DNA of 50,124 bases, taken from an uncultured Novosphingobium sp. (lineage in GTDB: Bacteria > Pseudomonadota > Alphaproteobacteria > Sphingomonadales > Sphingomonadaceae). Below, one piece after another: positions 17,474-29,114 of this stretch. The stretch spans positions 1 to 50,124 of the forward strand of contig CAMPIM010000009.1 in assembly GCA_946886365.1 (NCBI GenBank). Direction: 5' to 3'. Numbering within the stretch: position 1 is the first letter of the stretch; every line of letters starts with the position of its first letter. The notes under the pieces were generated by a model. That model was not told the DNA's origin and made no database searches. It was given only the letters and a program-made list of their open reading frames with translations. The position numbers were made by a program, and so were the translations under genes.

Positions 17474-17942
17474 GGACCCACCTCTGCGTACTTCCGATTT
17501 GACTGGCTGATATATATTGTTGCTGATGGGCTGATCCGCGACGCCGCGCCTCGGACTTCATAAGGCTTAATCACTTGCATCCCCTTGTGCTCGCACAACA
17601 TGCTAACACGTACTAGGCTGTAGTGACATTTTAGGGATTCACGCGAGCGTAGATTTCTTCTGTGGTTGCCGCCCGTGGCGCAAGAAGTTTCTGATCCGAT
17701 GCGCGAGTGATCGAGTGCGGTCTTCTGTAAGGCCTTTGAGATGCGGCATTCAGAAGCCGCTGGCCGGTATGGTGATCTGCGGATCAGGTCCAAAACTGAT
17801 TCTCGAGCTCGAGGACTCATAGAAATCAACTGGTTTTCCGGATCCAGATCTGTTCGATCATTTTGCCCATTCGGGTCGTCGCCTTCTTTCACCTCCCGTT
17901 ATCCGACATGACGGATTTGTGACATGTGGGTCACGCCGCCAC
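17474..17942. other. Region upstream of the kwa-like genes
   Basis: No convincing complete gene. On the minus strand an open stretch ends at a TAA at 17631-17633 with a protein-like tail (APRAATTEEIYARVNP), possibly the end of a lost gene. The rest, up to the IS110 remnant, should hold the promoter of the kwa-like genes. Confidence 0.35.
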
Positions 17943-18050
17943 CTATGCCGGAACTCGATAATCCTCATTCTTCGTCAGCATGGCCCAGATTGTGCGTGCC
18001 ATCTTGTTGGCCAAAGCGATCGCTACGATCATCCTGGGTTTGCGCATGGA
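17943..18050 (-). pseudogene. 3' remnant of an IS110-family transposase
   Basis: The minus strand encodes MRKPRMIVAIALANKMARTI, then WAMLTKNEDYR and a stop at 17943-17945. This is the conserved C-terminal end of IS110-family transposases (ALANKMARxxWA). The rest of the transposase is missing; the next sequence to the right belongs to another gene fragment. Confidence 0.65.
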
Positions 18051-18067
18051 TACTCGTCCTCGGCCGC

Positions 18068-18412
18068 GACACCGCCTTTCATGACGATGTGGAATTCAAG
18101 GCCGTCATAGATGGCGTCCAGACCACTCCAGCTGGCCGATCACTCCCAACGCCGGGACGGCGGGCCTATCGGCATGTCGAGATTCGCGGCTTCACACCTG
18201 ATGAAGCGCGGTCTTATGTCGAGCGATACTTCCCGATCCGAGCGGCCGAGGAACAGGATGGCCCCGCGACCGATCCCAAATGGGTCGAGCAACGTGTGGC
18301 CGAACTGGTCTCAGGCCGGTTTGACCAGCTTCTAGAACGGCCTGTTCATGCACAGATGCTGTGCGAGATCGCAGCGCACCCCGACCAGCTCCGCACCGAT
18401 ATGTCGGTCTAT
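18068..18412 (+). pseudogene. Internal fragment of a second NACHT-type protein
   Basis: The plus strand reads FKAVIDGVQTTPAGR, AYRHVEIRGFTPDEARSYVE and LLERPVHAQMLCEIAAHPDQ. This is the pattern that follows the Walker B motif in NACHT NTPases. Both ends are lost: the left end abuts the IS110 remnant and the right end abuts virB8. It is not a copy of the intact NACHT gene at 11883. Confidence 0.6.
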
Positions 18413-18422
18413 GTGCATCACC

Positions 18423-18965
18423 TTCGAGGCGCTTGGTGAAACGGACCTGCGCGACGCTGGGCGAAATGAAGGATACCGCCCTCACCGACACGAAGACGGT
18501 GTCGCCGGCCGTCAGCTGGTTTTGCGGTGAATCCGGATTGTCTTTCTTGTAGAAGGCGATCCAGCGATGCTGTTCTTCAGGCGCGGATAGCGCCAGAACC
18601 TGATTGAAATATTCCTGCCGAGCCTGCGGTATCCAGCCTTCGCGTGCTCGCACATAGTTTGCGAGGAAATATTTGCGGACCGCTTCATCATAGGTGATCG
18701 ACTTGTCGCCGCGAAGCTGCTGTGTCACCTCGGTCGCCCCCGTCGAGCGATCGACCGTGACCACATAAGGCACGACCGTTTTGAGGGGTGATAGCATTGC
18801 GACCGAACCGATCCCCACCAGCGCGATCACGCTTGCGGCACCGGCGACGATCCATGCCAAGCGCCTGGACCGGTTTGCGGCAACGAACCGCTCACGGTCC
18901 CAGCTTTGCGCTTCAGCGAAATAGGATTTGAGATCCTCGGCGCTATCTTTGACTCCGATGGCCAT
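18423..18965 (-). pseudogene. virB8: virB8, 3'-truncated
   Basis: From ATG 18965 the first 181 residues are a VirB8-type type IV secretion protein: a short cytoplasmic part, one membrane segment at about residues 36-58 (LAWIVAGAASVIALVGIG), then the periplasmic domain (VVPYVVTVDRSTG, YVRAREGWIPQARQEYFNQV, FISPSVAQVRFTKR). The match ends at about 18423, where the NACHT fragment begins on the opposite strand. About 40 C-terminal residues are missing. Confidence 0.75.
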
Positions 18966-18967
18966 GG

Positions 18968-20275
18968 TCAGCAACTCGCATAGACGGGCTGTGGCCGCCC
19001 ATCGTGAACAGGGGTGGGGGACGCGGCGCTGATCGGCGGGACATTGCTGTCGTCGGTCGTCGATCCGCTGGCGCTCGGCGATAACGATGACGGGAACAGT
19101 TGTGTCGGCTTGGCCGTGGATGCAGCGCCTCCCGCTGCGCGCGATGGGAGGGTAGGGAGGACAGTTCCATAGGGATTGGCAGGGCGCTTTGCCTGTCCGT
19201 TGCAGCGCGGAACCTTGGCTTCCTTCGCCGCGAAAGCGACCGTCGGGCAAGAGAGGGAGAATAGCGCGGCAAGGCTACCTGCAACGCTCCCGATGTCGGT
19301 TGCCTTGTTGATGTCGCGATACAGGTCTTGCGCTTGGCGAAGCTGGGCTGCGCCCTGCTTCAACATCGAGACGCCTTGCCGAACCTGCTCCAGTTGCTGG
19401 AAGAGGCTGCGCGTGGGGTTGGGCAGCATGATTTTGGTGGCCACCTGTTCCAATATGGAATGGCTGATGTCGCTTTTGAGCGCGTCGGCTGGCGACTGGG
19501 TGGCAAACACCATGAGTGCGTTGCGCTTACGGTATGTTTTAAGCCCGTCCTGTGCGAAGCTGCGGAAGGCACCGTCGCCCAGCGCCTTCCAGAATTCATC
19601 GATCACGATGATCGTGCGATCGCCGGTCAGCATCTTGTCGATGCGATGGAAGAGATAGAGCATCAGTGGCGTGCGAATGTCGCCGTTTTCGAGGAAATCG
19701 GTCATGTCGAAGCCGATGAATCGGGCGTCGAGCCGCATTTCATCCTCGTCATTGTCGAAGACCCAGCCCAGGGAACCGCGTGAGGTCCATTTCTCCAGCC
19801 GGGCTCCGACGCCGCTATCGTCGGCCATGCCTAGCATTGTTCGCAGCGCATCGAGCGAACGCGCGGCGGGCGGAAGCTTCATGACGGCGGCGATGCCCTC
19901 GTCGATCCGCCGTTCCTCGGCGACAGAGATTGGGCGCCCATCAACGCGCACCAGTTGCCGGATCCATAGCGACAGCCAGGCGCGATCCTCTGACGTGTCG
20001 GCAAGCGCCTTCAAGGGGGAAAAGCCGGTCGGCATGCCGTTGGCGAGCGTCAGATAGGTGCCGCCGCTCGCCGCCACGAAAATCTGCGCACCCCGATCCT
20101 TGTCGATGAAGATCTGGCGTGCGCCCGTTTTCTCGGCCTGTGCCATGAGGAAATTGACCAGCACGGTCTTGCCGCCGCCGGTCGGCCCAATCACCATCGT
20201 GTGACCGACATCGCGCTTGTGGAAGCTGAAGAAATAGGGGCTGCGCGCGCTGGTCTTGAGCAGCGCAATCAGGGG
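18968..20275 (-). pseudogene. Chimeric open frame: virB4, virB5 and lipoprotein fragments fused in frame
   Basis: One continuous frame holds three pieces. At 19414-20275 lies the VirB4 ATPase domain, with Walker A GPTGGGKT, Walker B RTIIVIDEFW and ATQSPADAL, but without its N-terminal domain and C-terminal end. At about 19271-19413 lies a VirB5/TrbJ-like helical piece (LEQVRQGVSMLKQGAAQLRQ). At about 18968-19270 is the body of a small secreted protein (FSLSCPTVAFAAKEAKVPRC, Pro/Ser-rich, ending PTPVHDGRPQPVYASC) without its start. The frame begins with TTG and no ribosome site. It looks like a product of several deletions rather than a working gene. Confidence 0.7.
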
Positions 20276-20420
20276 TGACCAATGCCACAACGCCCGCGAC
20301 CGCCAAACCCGCCGCGATCGCCGCTATCTTCTGGTGTTCAGGCGACATCGCTGCGAGACGATGCTGGACGCTCGCGCGCAGGGACTGCGATGATGAGCGC
20401 AAGGTTGCCACAAGGTGCAT
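20276..20420 (-). pseudogene. 5' end of a small membrane protein gene of the virB cluster
   Basis: ATG 20420 has a strong ribosome site (AGGAGGAGTTA). The first 49 residues include a membrane segment (KIAAIAAGLAVAGVVALVT). The frame then runs out of phase into the virB4 fragment at about 20276. Position after virB1 suggests the virB2 pilin gene, but the sequence does not prove this. Confidence 0.5.
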
Positions 20421-20435
20421 TAACTCCTCCTGTTT

Positions 20436-21101
20436 CTAAAAAGCGGGCCGGCTTTCATAAGCGGCGCGCGCAAAGATATCCCATGTGGGGGGCGGCGCAT
20501 GGGTTGCTGCCGCCTCCTCAGTCTTGCCGATATTCTCGGCGGCGAGATCGGCCAGCATCTTCCGCGGCAGCACAGCCGCTTCAGGCCTGGCGGACAATGG
20601 CGGTTCAGGACTATAGCTCACAGCGGCCACACCGCTGGATATGCCAGCGTTGTTCAGCACGCGGCCGACATAGCCATTGCGAAATCCACGGGTCTGCGAC
20701 CCAGTATTGTACATCGAGAGCGCTACGCGCAGGGCCTCTTGCGGCAATCTTCCGCTGCTCACGCGGTGGTAGTTACCTGCCAAGACTTTGCCGGCCGCAT
20801 TGATGTTGGTGCATGGATCGAAAACGCTTGCCCAGGAAAGGCCGAGCGCTGCCATGTTCCGCGAATTGATTTGGCCAAGACCAAGATCGACCGAATAGCC
20901 GCGGGCAATATAAGCGCGAGCGACTTTGGCGGCCGCTTCCGCGCTGGTTGGGCGCACAGGCTGGCGCGCCACGCCATTCACATTGAGCGCGAACTGATAA
21001 CCCTTGCTCTCGGTGTGAACCACCGCGGCGATCGTGGAGGGAGCAACGCCGGGGGCGCATTGTGCAGCAATCCCCAAAATGGCAGCGGTCGTAAATTGCA
21101 T
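20436..21101 (-). CDS. virB1: VirB1-like lytic transglycosylase
   Basis: A 221-residue peptidoglycan hydrolase of type IV secretion systems. The SLT fold signature is visible: catalytic Glu in VVHTESKGYQFAL, then VDLGLGQINSRN and FDPCTNINAAGKVL, then ALSMYNTGS. The C-terminal 70 residues are low-complexity. Start ATG 21101 overlaps the stop of the preceding gene (TGATG). This is the only virB gene here that looks complete. Confidence 0.85.
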   Translation of the reverse strand: MQFTTAAILGIAAQCAPGVAPSTIAAVVHTESKGYQFALNVNGVARQPVRPTSAEAAAKVARAYIARGYSVDLGLGQINSRNMAALGLSWASVFDPCTNINAAGKVLAGNYHRVSSGRLPQEALRVALSMYNTGSQTRGFRNGYVGRVLNNAGISSGVAAVSYSPEPPLSARPEAAVLPRKMLADLAAENIGKTEEAAATHAPPPTWDIFARAAYESRPAF

Positions 21102-21478
21102 CACTGCGCATGCCCCAAGGGCGCTGCGGCCTCAGCCTGCGCGACTTCAGCCTCGCTGGGAATGGCGTAGGTTGTGCGGCTGCCATTGGTCATGGTCATG
21201 ATGACCCTGCCCGGCCGACCATTATCTGGCTTGATGTATCTGGCGGCCTTCACCCCTGCGGCACTACAGGTCGGGAACCCGCCGCCGAAAGCAAGCGAGC
21301 GTACCAGCTTGCGGATTGGCGGCACGCATTCAGAATATTGCATCAAGCCGCTGGGATTGCTGGCGCATAGAAGTACCTGGCAGGCCCAACTGCTATCGGC
21401 AGCTTTTGCAGGCGTGACGTGGCCGATAGCTGCAACCATCATCAGCGCAGCTACGGAATCGAACAAGCGATTTCGCAT
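21101..21478 (-). CDS. TrbM/KikA-like secreted protein
   Basis: A 125-residue protein with an N-terminal signal peptide (about residues 1-27, ending AKA) and a cysteine-rich core: WACQVLLCASNPSG, SECVPPI and FPTCSAAG. The spacing resembles TrbM/KikA proteins of conjugation gene clusters. It is the first gene of the virB1 transcript and overlaps virB1 by one base. Confidence 0.65.
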   Translation of the reverse strand: MRNRLFDSVAALMMVAAIGHVTPAKAADSSWACQVLLCASNPSGLMQYSECVPPIRKLVRSLAFGGGFPTCSAAGVKAARYIKPDNGRPGRVIMTMTNGSRTTYAIPSEAEVAQAEAAAPLGHAQ

Positions 21479-21585
21479 GATTTCACCTATAAAGTGAAAA
21501 TGAGCTTAGATCGCAATCACTTGGCTGCCTAGCCCAGTTTCCGGACCAGTTTGGACCAAAGTCATGGGTTTATTGAGATTCGCTC

Positions 21586-21876
21586 TCAAAAACGCGACGG
21601 ATCGTTCCACAGCGGCGATGGGTTGACCGAGATTAGGGCATGATGGTCATAGGAAAGAATGATATGCCTAATGGCAGATGAAACCTTTGAATATAAACGC
21701 AATTTCTTTTTATCATAGTGACCGACATGGTAAGCGGCTGCGCCGCGCCAGCTCGCCCGAACGTTGATGTACCACTTGCCGTCGCTGTCCCTTTGATGCA
21801 GCTGAACGTCGGTAAGCACACCTGCCACGGGGCGCAGGGAGGTCAGTTCTCGTTCGAGGATGAGTTCAAGTTCCAT
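21586..21876 (-). CDS. Hypothetical protein, 96 residues
   Basis: A small basic protein from ATG 21876 with AGGGAAGAA before it. It is predicted to be beta-rich (WYINVRASWRGAAAYHVGHY). No family recognised. It is divergent from the primase-like gene at 21964. A longer open frame extends upstream, but it overlaps that gene and has no protein character. Confidence 0.5.
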   Translation of the reverse strand: MELELILERELTSLRPVAGVLTDVQLHQRDSDGKWYINVRASWRGAAAYHVGHYDKKKLRLYSKVSSAIRHIILSYDHHALISVNPSPLWNDPSRF

Positions 21877-21963
21877 TTCTTCCCTGAAGTGATTTATACT
21901 TATTTCGCTGCTTTTGTATCTTCGTCGTTGGTGTAGGGTAGGGGGCAACTGGAAGGAGGTCCA

Positions 21964-22848
21964 GTGAGCGGACTCAAATCTGACGCTCTCACGCGCGATG
22001 CCGACCGCGTTGTTCGGCAGCTTGGAGGCAAGTGGCAGGGCGATTATGCCATGTGCCGCTGTCCCGCGCATGCTGATGGCGATCCCAGTCTTTCGGTCCG
22101 CGTGGGGACAAGAGCGGTGCTGTTCCATTGCTTTGCAGGCTGCACGTCCGACGCGATTATCGACGCTTTGCGCACGATCCCCGCCTTCGCTGGCCGCCAT
22201 CACGATCCAGGGCGCCGGAGCAGCCAAGGGAAGGGCGACTTCAACAAGCTCGCCATGTCCCTGTGGCGATATGCCGATCCTTTTGCCGGCAGTCTTGCCG
22301 AGCACTATCTGCGCGGGCGGTCCATTTTACCTGATGGAATTACGGCGCGCTACGATCCGCAATGCCAATATGGAGCCGGCAAGGAAAAGCGCTTCGCGCC
22401 GGCGCTGCTGGTTCCTGTCGAGGAGGATGCCGGTGTTGTGGCGATCCATCGGACATTTTTGACGGCAGATGGAAGCGGTAAAGCCGCGATCTCGAAGCCT
22501 AAACGCTTGCTCGGGCATCCTGGTGGCGGCGCCGTGCGGTGGGGTGGCATCCCTAGCGATGGTGTGCTGCGGTTAGCGGAAGGGGTCGAAGATGCCGCGA
22601 GCGTGATGAACATGCTGGAGCCAGGCACGTTCGTTTGGCCAGTGCTCGGCATCGAGCGTTACCAGACTCTGTCCATAGCCGAGAGCGTCCACCAAATCAT
22701 CATCTACAGCCAGCACGGGGCAGAGGCGGAACGGGCCGTTGCACGCGCCACGCCACATTTGACGGCCAATGGCCGTGAGTTGCTCGTCAAGCTGCCGCCC
22801 CATGACGGCGACTGGAACGATCTTCTTCGGGAGATTAGGGAGCGATGA
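21964..22848 (+). CDS. Toprim-domain protein with CHC2-type zinc finger
   Basis: A 294-residue primase-like protein. The N-terminus has a zinc finger of the CHC2 type (CRCPAHADGDPSLSV, then LFHCFAGCTSDAI). The C-terminal half has Toprim-like elements: VLRLAEGVEDAASV (acidic motif), then IIIYSQHGAEAERAV in place of the DxD motif, so the second metal site looks altered. It starts with GTG 21964 after GGAGG. It overlaps the next gene by ATGA. Likely a plasmid DNA-processing accessory. Confidence 0.75.
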   Translation: MSGLKSDALTRDADRVVRQLGGKWQGDYAMCRCPAHADGDPSLSVRVGTRAVLFHCFAGCTSDAIIDALRTIPAFAGRHHDPGRRSSQGKGDFNKLAMSLWRYADPFAGSLAEHYLRGRSILPDGITARYDPQCQYGAGKEKRFAPALLVPVEEDAGVVAIHRTFLTADGSGKAAISKPKRLLGHPGGGAVRWGGIPSDGVLRLAEGVEDAASVMNMLEPGTFVWPVLGIERYQTLSIAESVHQIIIYSQHGAEAERAVARATPHLTANGRELLVKLPPHDGDWNDLLREIRER

Positions 22849-23438
22849 AATTGCTGGCCACATTTCCGCAGCATCAGCGTGTGATGATCGCCATCATGTT
22901 CGGAGCCGTCTCGGTCTATGCGCTGGCAGCGCAGAAGGACCGGGTTGAACAGATCGCGTCATTGCGGCTCATCGACCCAAAGCCCAGAGTGGTTGACGGC
23001 GATACGCTCGATGTGAGCGGATCCCGGGTGAGGATAGTCGGGGTCGATGCCCCGGATGAAGATCGACCCGCGCTCAAAGCCGTATCAACGCTCGCCCTCA
23101 AAGCCCTGGTTGCGCGAGATAGTGGTTTGGAATGTGCCCGCAGCCTCTATGATTTCACCGTGGTGCAGGGGGGAAGTTGCGGCGGTCGGGCGACCAGTTT
23201 CGGAAGACTGAATCTCTCCTGCCGTTTCAGGGCGAACAAGGCGAGCGTCGCGGCGACCATGGTGGCGCAGGGTTATGCGGTGGATTATCGCCGCTATTCA
23301 GGGGGAGCCTATGTCAAGCTGATGCAGGAAGCAGCGCGCCAACGGCGGGGTCTATGGGCTCAGGACTTTGATGCCATGCGCCAATTGGCCGTCACGCGAG
23401 CGCAGCTTCCGCGCGACGGCTGTTCGGGTCGAGTATAG
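22845..23438 (+). CDS. Thermonuclease-family (SNase-like) protein, membrane-anchored
   Basis: A 197-residue protein with an N-terminal membrane segment (about 14-30) and an SNase-like OB fold: VVDGDTLDVSGSRVRIVGVD, then APDEDRP. It then has WAQDF near the end. Catalytic residues beyond the metal-binding Asp are not all obvious, since the usual E and R between them fall in a region with two cysteines. Probably a periplasmic nuclease; overlaps the previous gene by four bases. Confidence 0.75.
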   Translation: MKLLATFPQHQRVMIAIMFGAVSVYALAAQKDRVEQIASLRLIDPKPRVVDGDTLDVSGSRVRIVGVDAPDEDRPALKAVSTLALKALVARDSGLECARSLYDFTVVQGGSCGGRATSFGRLNLSCRFRANKASVAATMVAQGYAVDYRRYSGGAYVKLMQEAARQRRGLWAQDFDAMRQLAVTRAQLPRDGCSGRV

Positions 23439-23466
23439 ATGACGTCGGCGAACAACAGCCCCACCG

Positions 23467-23997
23467 TTACCGACTGCGACCTTTATCCCGTGGTGCAGGC
23501 GCAGGGTTCTGCGTCTTGCGCGAAACGGCACCGCTTTCCACCCCTTTGCCGATTGGAGAGCCGGTTTCAGGGCCTGAGCTCTCGGACATGCCCTGTTCCA
23601 ACGCCCGAATGCCGCGCTGAACCAGCGCAGGTTGCTGGCTTTTAAGACGCGTGCTCAAGGCGGCTCCAATTTCGCGCACGCGCTCGAGCGGCGTCTGCTG
23701 CGCTGTAATAACGGCGTCGACGTCGCGTTGCCCCAGCTGCCTGAGCAACTGCGTCTGATAGACCGGGCCGCGGCTGTGTTCCAGGTAAGTCAGTTCCGCC
23801 CGTGCATATGTTATCTGGCTCTCTGGAGCGCCTTGCTTCATGAGCTTGTCGATTCGGCCTGCCGCCTCCGCGCGAGCCGAAGGCAGATAATTTTCCAGTT
23901 CCTGACCAACCTTGTTGAGGGACAGGCGGTAACGCTGACCGGTCGGGGGGTCGCGCGGAGGGAGGAAGGCGATGCCCTCCGGTTCGGAGGGTGCCAC
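23467..23997 (-). CDS. Unknown helical protein, possibly a truncated gene
   Basis: A 176-residue, glutamine- and arginine-rich helical protein (ENYLPSARAEAAGRIDKLMK, then TYARAELTYLEHSRG), with a Pro/Ser-rich tail. It begins with GTG 23997 without a clear ribosome site, and an in-frame TAA lies 51 bases upstream. It may be the C-terminal part of a larger conjugation protein, but no family is recognised. Confidence 0.5.
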   Translation of the reverse strand: MAPSEPEGIAFLPPRDPPTGQRYRLSLNKVGQELENYLPSARAEAAGRIDKLMKQGAPESQITYARAELTYLEHSRGPVYQTQLLRQLGQRDVDAVITAQQTPLERVREIGAALSTRLKSQQPALVQRGIRALEQGMSESSGPETGSPIGKGVESGAVSRKTQNPAPAPRDKGRSR

Positions 23998-24246
23998 TAC
24001 ACCCCAGCCACGACAAGGGACCAGCAGGCTGGCATCAACGCAGCTTTAACTAGGCAGACAGAGAGGCGCCTCGGGAAGTTGGGCGCCACTGCGACAGACG
24101 TGGCCGTCCCTCCCGCTTTAGATAGGGGCGAATGGACCGTTAGGTCCTGGAGGGAGGGGATACGACTGGCTTGCGGCATGGCTAATTTCTTGGCCAGAGG
24201 CCTTATCCGAGGCGACGCGGGCTGACAATCTGAGAAGGTTGACCAA

Positions 24247-24477
24247 TTGTCTCGGAAGATTTGTCATTCCGCAGGCGACTACCGCTCAAGGAAACGCATC
24301 CTTAGCCAGGCCAACATTGCTTGTCAGGAAGCAGCGCTGCACGGGCTCGGACATTGGGCCTCTGCCTATCCGTCGGCCGTCGCCGCGATCATTGACCAAT
24401 ATTTAGACGCCGACGCGGGCAGGCGTGCTGACCTTAGCGCTTATGCACGCTCTGCCCGCTGTGGCTGTGTCCAGTAA
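24247..24477 (+). pseudogene. C-terminal fragment of an unknown plasmid protein
   Basis: Residues about 22-76 read as a coherent protein (CQEAALHGLGHWASAYPSAV, DQYLDADAGRRADL, YARSARCGCVQ). The N-terminal part before that has no ribosome site and poor character, so I take it as the end of a gene that lost its 5' part. Function unknown. Confidence 0.45.
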
Positions 24478-24482
24478 ACGGG

Positions 24483-24785
24483 TCAGCAGCGGCGCTTGCT
24501 GTCAATCTCCTTGCCGATCAGCGCGCCCGCGCCACCACCGATGATGGTGCCGGGTAAGCGGTCGCCGCGCGTAGCTACCGCCCGGCCAAGTAACGCGCCG
24601 GCGGCCGCCCCAACCAGCAGGCCAGTGGTGCCGCTGGTCTTGCAATCGCGGCGCACATAGCGCGGCCGGTCATCGCGATAGTAGCGGCGATCGTAATAGC
24701 CGTCGCGGTCATGGTGCTTGTGCCACCCGCGATGCCGTCCGTTAGGCGAAATGCGATCCTTCGGCGATCGTTGGCACTCGCACCA
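24483..24785 (-). pseudogene. Glycine-zipper protein, 5'-truncated
   Basis: The encoded end is HRGWHKHHDRDGYYDRRYY, then GLLVGAAAGALLGRAV and GTIIGGGAGALIGKEIDS, a glycine-zipper 2TM pattern, ending in RRC. The family normally begins with a signal peptide. Here the frame runs back into the truncated GGDEF gene, so the 5' end is lost. Confidence 0.65.
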
Positions 24786-24789
24786 ACAG

Positions 24790-25413
24790 AGAAAATTCAT
24801 CCCCTCCGATGCGCCCTACAAGATCTTCGCGGCGCATAAGAGCCGAAATGCCTTCGGCAAAATTCCGTATCACCTCATCGCCCGCTCGGTGTCCACCCAT
24901 GCTATTAACGGACCGGAAATCGTCCAGGTCGAGGACGATGAGGAGCAGAATTTGGCGAGTGTGCGCCGCATCCCGGATTACTTTGCGCGCGCGGCTGTGG
25001 AAGACCTCCTTATTGAGTGTTCGCGTCATCGGATCATGATGGGCGTGAAACAGTTCTCGGTCGTAGGAGCGTCGGAAGCTATTGATGGTGGCGGCAAGGA
25101 ATAGGAATGCCGCAACCCGGATAACAACCGCCAGGGCGAGAGCGCTTAATTCTGTCGGAGGAATGAGCGATGAGCTGACGCTGAGGAGCGCAGAGGTCGC
25201 GGCAACCAAATAGCCTTCTCGAACGCCAAGACCCCAGCAGGCGCCACAGATCACCGGGATGTAGGCGGTTGCGAAACCAGCGGATGGCAACCTGAAATCA
25301 AGCCATGCAACAAGTGAGGTCGCAGCCAGAATCGCAAACCACACCTGCTCTCGTGACAGGGCTTCGAGATATGCGGCCAGTCGGCCGACAGGCAGGTGGC
25401 TGTTCATGCGCAA
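24790..25413 (-). pseudogene. GGDEF diguanylate cyclase, 3'-truncated
   Basis: About five hydrophobic segments (residues about 20-110), then a GGDEF domain beginning AHHDPMTRTLNKEVF, with VLDLDDFRSVN and the active-site GGDEF in LVGRIGGDEFSLLVRV. After that the reading is lost (TIAEGSHFA) and the frame enters the glycine-zipper fragment. The last third of the GGDEF domain is missing, so activity is unlikely. Start ATG 25413. Confidence 0.75.
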
Positions 25414-25510
25414 ATCTCACTTCGCTTGGTAGACTCTTAATAGCCGGGCCGGGTGAATTGATGCTTAAAACCCGTCGCCTTATAATCATCTATCAGGTGA
25501 ATTGTGAAGT

Positions 25511-25759
25511 GTGAAACGCAACCACCCTGGACGGCTCCGTGACATTGTCGCGGCCAATGTTCGCCGGTTCCGAAAGGATATCGGTACGAGCCAGCAGGAT
25601 TTTGCCTACGACATCGAAATGGACAGGTCCTATTTCGGCGCGGTTGAGCGCGGCGAGCGGAATGTCTCGATCGACAACCTTGAGAGAATAGCAGAAGGGC
25701 TCAACATAAAGCCGTTTCTCCTATTGGTTGATCCGGACTGCCCTTCGGAAAACGATTGA
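25511..25759 (+). CDS. Xre-family helix-turn-helix regulator
   Basis: An 82-residue protein that is almost only an HTH_3 domain: VRRFRKDIGTSQQDFAYDIE, MDRSYFGAVERGERNVSIDN, LERIAEGLNIKPFLLL. It starts with GTG 25511. Such small regulators often control a single neighbouring promoter. It is divergent from the GGDEF remnant and convergent with dnaE2. Confidence 0.8.
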   Translation: MKRNHPGRLRDIVAANVRRFRKDIGTSQQDFAYDIEMDRSYFGAVERGERNVSIDNLERIAEGLNIKPFLLLVDPDCPSEND

Positions 25760-25853
25760 AAGATTCAGCGGTTGGTGGGCTGAATTTGTAATATCAAACA
25801 TCTATTCCTCACGATAAACATCTGTGTCTTGACGGTAATTGTTTCATCGAGAG

Positions 25854-29113
<3,260 letters not shown>

Positions 29114-29114
<1 letters not shown>

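Noticed and set aside
17470..17892. Minus-strand open frame of 140 residues before the kwa-like genes
   Set aside because: Composition is not protein-like and it covers the expected promoter; its best part is in another frame and ends at 17631.
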